Assembly: GCA_032622095.1 (NCBI GenBank)
Contig: CP136066.1
Span: forward strand, 197,338,816 to 197,402,815
Direction of reading: 5' to 3'
DNA from: Siphonodentalium dalli
Lineage: Eukaryota > Mollusca > Scaphopoda > Gadilida > Siphonodentaliidae
Length of the DNA: 64,000 bases
Shown: positions 59,675-64,000 of the stretch, one piece after another
How positions within the stretch are numbered: position 1 is the first letter of the stretch
Layout of the letters: each line of letters starts with the position of its first letter
Notes under the pieces: model-generated
Database searches by the model: none
What the model saw: the letters and a program-made list of their open reading frames with translations, nothing else
What the model was told of the DNA's origin: nothing
Translations under genes and position numbers: made by a program

Positions 59675-62600
59675 TCATGAGAACGAGGAGCACATTTTAT
59701 CATGAGAACGAGGAGCACATTTTATCATGAGAGTGAGGAGCACATTTTATCATGAGAACGAGGAGCACATTTTATCATGAGAACGAGGAGCACATTTTAT
59801 CATGAGAACGAGGAGCACATTTTATCATGAGAACGAGGAGCACATTTTATCATGAGAACGAGGAGCATATTTTATCATGAGAACGAGGAGCACATTTTAT
59901 CATAGAACGAGGAGCACATTTTATCATAGAACGAGGAGCACATTTTATCATGAGAACGAGGAGAACATTTTATCATGAGAACGAGGAGAACATTTTATCG
60001 TGAGAACGAGGAGCACATTTTATCATAGAACGAGGAGCACATTTTATCATGAGAACGAGGAGAACATTTTATCATGAGAACGAGGAGAACATTTTATCAT
60101 GAGAACGAGGAGCACATTTTATCATAGAACGAGGAGAACATTTTATCATGAGAGCGAGGAGCACATTTTATCATGAGAACGAGGAGCACATTTTATCATA
60201 GAACGAGGAGCACATTTTATCATGAGAACGAGGAGAACATTTTATCATGAGAACGAGGAGAACATTTTATCATGAGAACGAGGAGTACATTTTATCATGA
60301 GAACGAGGAGAACATTTTATCATGAGAGCGAGGAGCACATTTTATCATGAGAACGAGGAGCACATTTTATCATAGAACGAGGAGCACATTTTATCATGAG
60401 AACGAGGAGAACATTTTATCATGAGAACGAGGAGAACATTTTATCATGAGAACGAGGAGCACATTTTATCATGAGAGTGGGGAGCACATTTTATCATGAG
60501 AACGAGGAGCACATTTTATCATGAGAACGCGGAGCACATTTTATCAAGAGAACGAGGAGCACATTTTATCTTGAGAACGAGGAGCACATTTTATCATGAG
60601 AACGAGGAGTACATTTTATCATGAGAACGAGGAGTACATTTTATCATGAGAACGAGGAGCACATTTTATCATGAGAACGAGGAGTACATTTTATCATGAG
60701 AACGAGGAGCACATTTTATCATGAGAGCGAGGGGCACATTTTATCATAGAACGAGGAGCACATTTTATCATAGAACGAGGAGCACATTATATCATGAGAG
60801 CGAGGAGCACATTTTATCATGAGAACGAGGAGCACATTTTATCATAGAACGAGGAGCACATTTTATCATGAGAACGAGGAGAACATTTTATCATGAGAAC
60901 GAGGAGAACATTTTATCGTGAGAACGAGGAGCACATTTTATCATAGAACGAGGAGAACATTTTATCATGAGAACGAGGAGAACATTTTATCATGAGAACG
61001 AGGAGCACATTTTATCATGAGAACGAGGAGCACATTTTATCATGAGAGCGAGGAGCACATTTTATCATGAGAACGAGGAGCACATTTTATCATGAGAACG
61101 AGGAGCACATTTTATCATGAGAACGAGGAGCACATTTTATCATGAGAACGAGGAGAAAATTTTATCATGAGAACGAGGAGTACATTTTATCATGAGAACG
61201 AGGAGCACATTTTATCATAGAACGAAGAGCACATTTTATCATAGAACGAGGAGAACATTTTATCATGAGAACGAGGAGAACATTTTATCATGAGAACGAG
61301 GAGTACATTTTATCATGAGAACGAGGAGCACATTTTATCATGAGAACGAGGAGCACATTTTATCATAGATCGAGGAGCACATTTTATCATAGAACGAGGA
61401 GAACATTTTATCATGAGAACGAGGAGCACATTTTATCATGAGAACGAGGAGTACATTTTATCATGAGAACGAGGAGCACATTTTATCATAGAACGAGGAG
61501 AACATTTTATCATGAGAACGAGGAGCACATTTTATCATGAGAACGAGGAGTACATTTTATCATGAGAACGAGGAGCACATTTTATCATAGAACGAGGAGA
61601 AAATTTTATCATGAGAACGAGGAGCACATTTTATCATGAGAACGAGGAGCACATTTTATCATGAGAACGAGGAGCACATTTTATCATGAGAACGAGGAGT
61701 ACATTTTATCATAGAACGAGGAGCACATTTTATCATAGAACGAGGAGAACATTTTATCATGAGAACGAGGAGCACATTTTATCATGAGAACGAGGAGTAC
61801 ATTTTATCATGAGAACGAGGAGCACATTTTATCATAGAACGAGGAGAACATTTTATCATGAGAACGAGGAGCACATTTTATCATGAGAACGAGGAGCACA
61901 TTTTATCATGAGAACGAGGAGCACATTTTATCATGAGAACGAGGAGTACATTTTATCATAGAACGAGGAGCACATTTTATCATGAGAACGAGGAGTACAT
62001 TTTATCATGAGAACGAGGAGCACATTTTATCATGAGAACGAGGAGTACATTTTATCATGAGAACGAGGAGCACATTTTATCATGAGAACGAGGAGCACAT
62101 TTTATCATGAGAACTCATAGAACGAGGAGCACATTTTATCATGAGAACGAGGAGCACATTTTATCATGAGAACGAGGAGTACATTTTATCATGAGAACGA
62201 GGAGCACATTTTATCATAGAACGAGGAGCACATTTTATCATGAGAACGAGGAGCACATTTTATCATGAGAACGAGGAGCACATTATATCATGAGAACGAG
62301 GAGCACATTTTATCATGAGAACGAGGAGTACATTTTATCATGAGAACGAGGAGCACATTTTATCATGAGAACGAGGAACACATTTTATCATGAGAACGAG
62401 GAGCACATTTTATCATAGAACGAGGAGCACATTTTATCATGAGAGCGAGGAGCACATTTTATCATGAGAACGAGGAGCACATTTTATCATAGAACGAGGA
62501 GCACATTTTATCATGAGAGCGAGGAGTACATTTTATCATGAGAACGAGGAGCACATTTTATCATAGAACGAGGAGCACATTTTATCATGAGAACGAGGAG

Positions 62601-64000
62601 TACATTTTATCATGAGAACGAGGAGCACATTTTATCATAGAACGAGGAGCACATTTTATCATGAGAGCGAGGAGCACATTTTATCATGAGAACGAGAACG
62701 AGGAGCACATTTTATCATGAGAACGAGGAGCACATTTTATCATGAGAACGAGGAGAACATTTTATCATGAGAACGAGGAACACATTTTATCATGAGAACG
62801 AGGAGCACATTTTGTCATGAGAACGAGGAGCACATTTTATCATGAGAACGAGGAGTACATTTTATCATGAGAGCGAGGAGCACATTTTATCATGAGAACG
62901 AGGAGGACATTTTATCATGAGAACGAGGAGCACATTTTATCATGAGAACGAGGAGAACATTTTATCATGAGAACGAGGAGCACATTTTATCATGAGAACG
63001 AGGAGCACATTTTATCATGAGAGCGAGGAGTACATTTTATCATGAGAACGAGGAGCACATTTTATCATAGAACGAGGAGCACATTTTATCATGAGAACGA
63101 GGAGTACATTTTATCATGAGAACGAGGAGCACATTTTATCATGAGAACGAGGAGCACATTTTATCATAGAACGAGGAGCACATTTTATCATAGAACGAGG
63201 AGAACATTTTATCATGAGAACGAGGAGCACATTTTATCATAGAACGAGGAGGACATTTTATCATGAGAACGGGGAGAACATTTTATCATGAGAACGAGGA
63301 GCACATTTTATCATGAGAACGAGGAGCACATTTTATCATGAGAGCGAGGAGTACATTTTATCATGAGAACGAGGAGCACATTTTATCATAGAACGAGGAG
63401 CACATTTTATCATGAGAACGAGGAGTACATTTTATCATGAGAACGAGGAGCACATTTTATCATAGAACGAGGAGCACGTTTTATCATGAGAGCGAGGAGC
63501 ACATTTTATCATGAGAACGAGAACGAGGAGCACATTTTATCATGAGAACGAGGAGCACATTTTATCATGAGAACGAGGAGAACATTTTATCATGAGAACG
63601 AGGAGCACATTTTATCATGAGAACGAGGAGCACATTTTATCATGAGAGCGAGGAGTACATTTTATCATAAGAAAGAGGAGCACATTTTATCATAGAACGA
63701 GGAGCACATTTTATCATGAGAACGAGGAGTACATTTTATCATGAGAACGAGGAGCACATTTTATCATGAGAACGAGGAGCACATTTTATCATGAGAACGA
63801 GGAGCACATTTTATCATGAGAGCGAGGAGTACATTTTATCATGAGAACGAGGAGCACATTTTATCATAGAACGAGGAGCACATTTTATCATGAGAACGAG
63901 GAGTACATTTTATCATGAGAACGAGGAGCACATTTTATCATGAGAACGAGGAGCACATTTTATCATAGAACGAGGAGAACATTTTATCATGAGAACGAGG
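59675..64000. repeat. 25-bp satellite, over 170 copies, open at right edge
   Basis: Unit catgagaacgaggagcacat plus tttat (25 bp), with a 24-bp form (catagaacg for catgagaacg) and C/A/T variants in gagNac. Long-range copies of variant strings show higher-order structure (offsets ~918 and 825 bp). The array leaves the window, so its full length is unknown. Not coding. Confidence 0.98.

Noticed and set aside
59675-64000. CRISPR-like regular array
   Set aside because: No unique spacers: the whole 25-bp unit is repeated. The 35-bp array at 38990 and the 35/43-bp array at 12900 fail for the same reason, and the DNA is animal.

Overview
The window is animal nuclear DNA: spliced genes with GT-AG introns, an ankyrin/SOCS-box gene family, a Pol III SINE, many short TIR transposons, microsatellites and satellites. 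A marine invertebrate, possibly a mollusc, fits the SINE style, the MITE load and the expanded family. That placement is inference; no rRNA, tRNA, mitochondrial or housekeeping gene is present to fix it.

The only clear protein-coding content is a paralogous cluster of two-exon ankyrin-repeat/SOCS-box (ASB-like) genes. A 58-bp first exon (19 codons plus 1 nt, phase 1, GT donor) joins a ~0.9-kb last exon carrying about six ankyrin repeats and a C-terminal SOCS-box-like motif. Six first exons and four last exons are visible. Locus A (minus: 11270-11213 and 5483-4591) has lost the usual ATG. Locus B (minus: 30046-29989 and 28779-27878) is intact. Locus C (plus: 36762-36819 and 37366-38283) is broken by four 1-bp insertions. 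D' (44914-44971) is a lone first exon. Locus D (plus: 48301-48358 and 49983-50887) is intact. Locus E (57285-57342) has lost its last exon through a deletion running from the intron into the 3' flank. All six first exons lie 223-242 bp downstream of the same upstream block. B and C are head to head in a large diverged inverted duplication.

The rest is repeats, often nested. The largest is a 10.7-kb foldback transposon (11880-22575, TSD gctgattg). Its left arm holds a second 3.9-kb foldback element (12345-16242, TSD cattaatg), and its right arm keeps the empty site. The intron of locus A holds two hAT-like elements, a piggyBac-like MITE nested in one of them, and a PIF/Harbinger remnant. Other clear insertions are a hAT-like element inside a 35-bp satellite (39540-40427), a SINE with a 13-bp TSD (42551-42842) and a TTAA-flanked palindromic family (41400, 49177, 54348).

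From left to right: a diverged 2.7-kb inverted duplication and a ~175-bp GGCCGCCAT repeat (1-3.8 kb); locus A (3.9-11.5 kb); nested foldbacks (11.9-22.6 kb); one candidate P-loop NTPase first exon (22.68 kb) and AT-rich repeats (22.8-27 kb); the B-C palindrome (27-39 kb); a 35-bp satellite (39-41.3 kb); TTAA elements, a SINE and D' (41.4-45.5 kb); a retrotransposon fragment (46.3 kb); locus D (47.8-51.3 kb); a ~615-bp tandem repeat (51.6-54.2 kb); repeats and locus E (54.3-59 kb); and a 25-bp satellite running off the right edge (59.7-64 kb).
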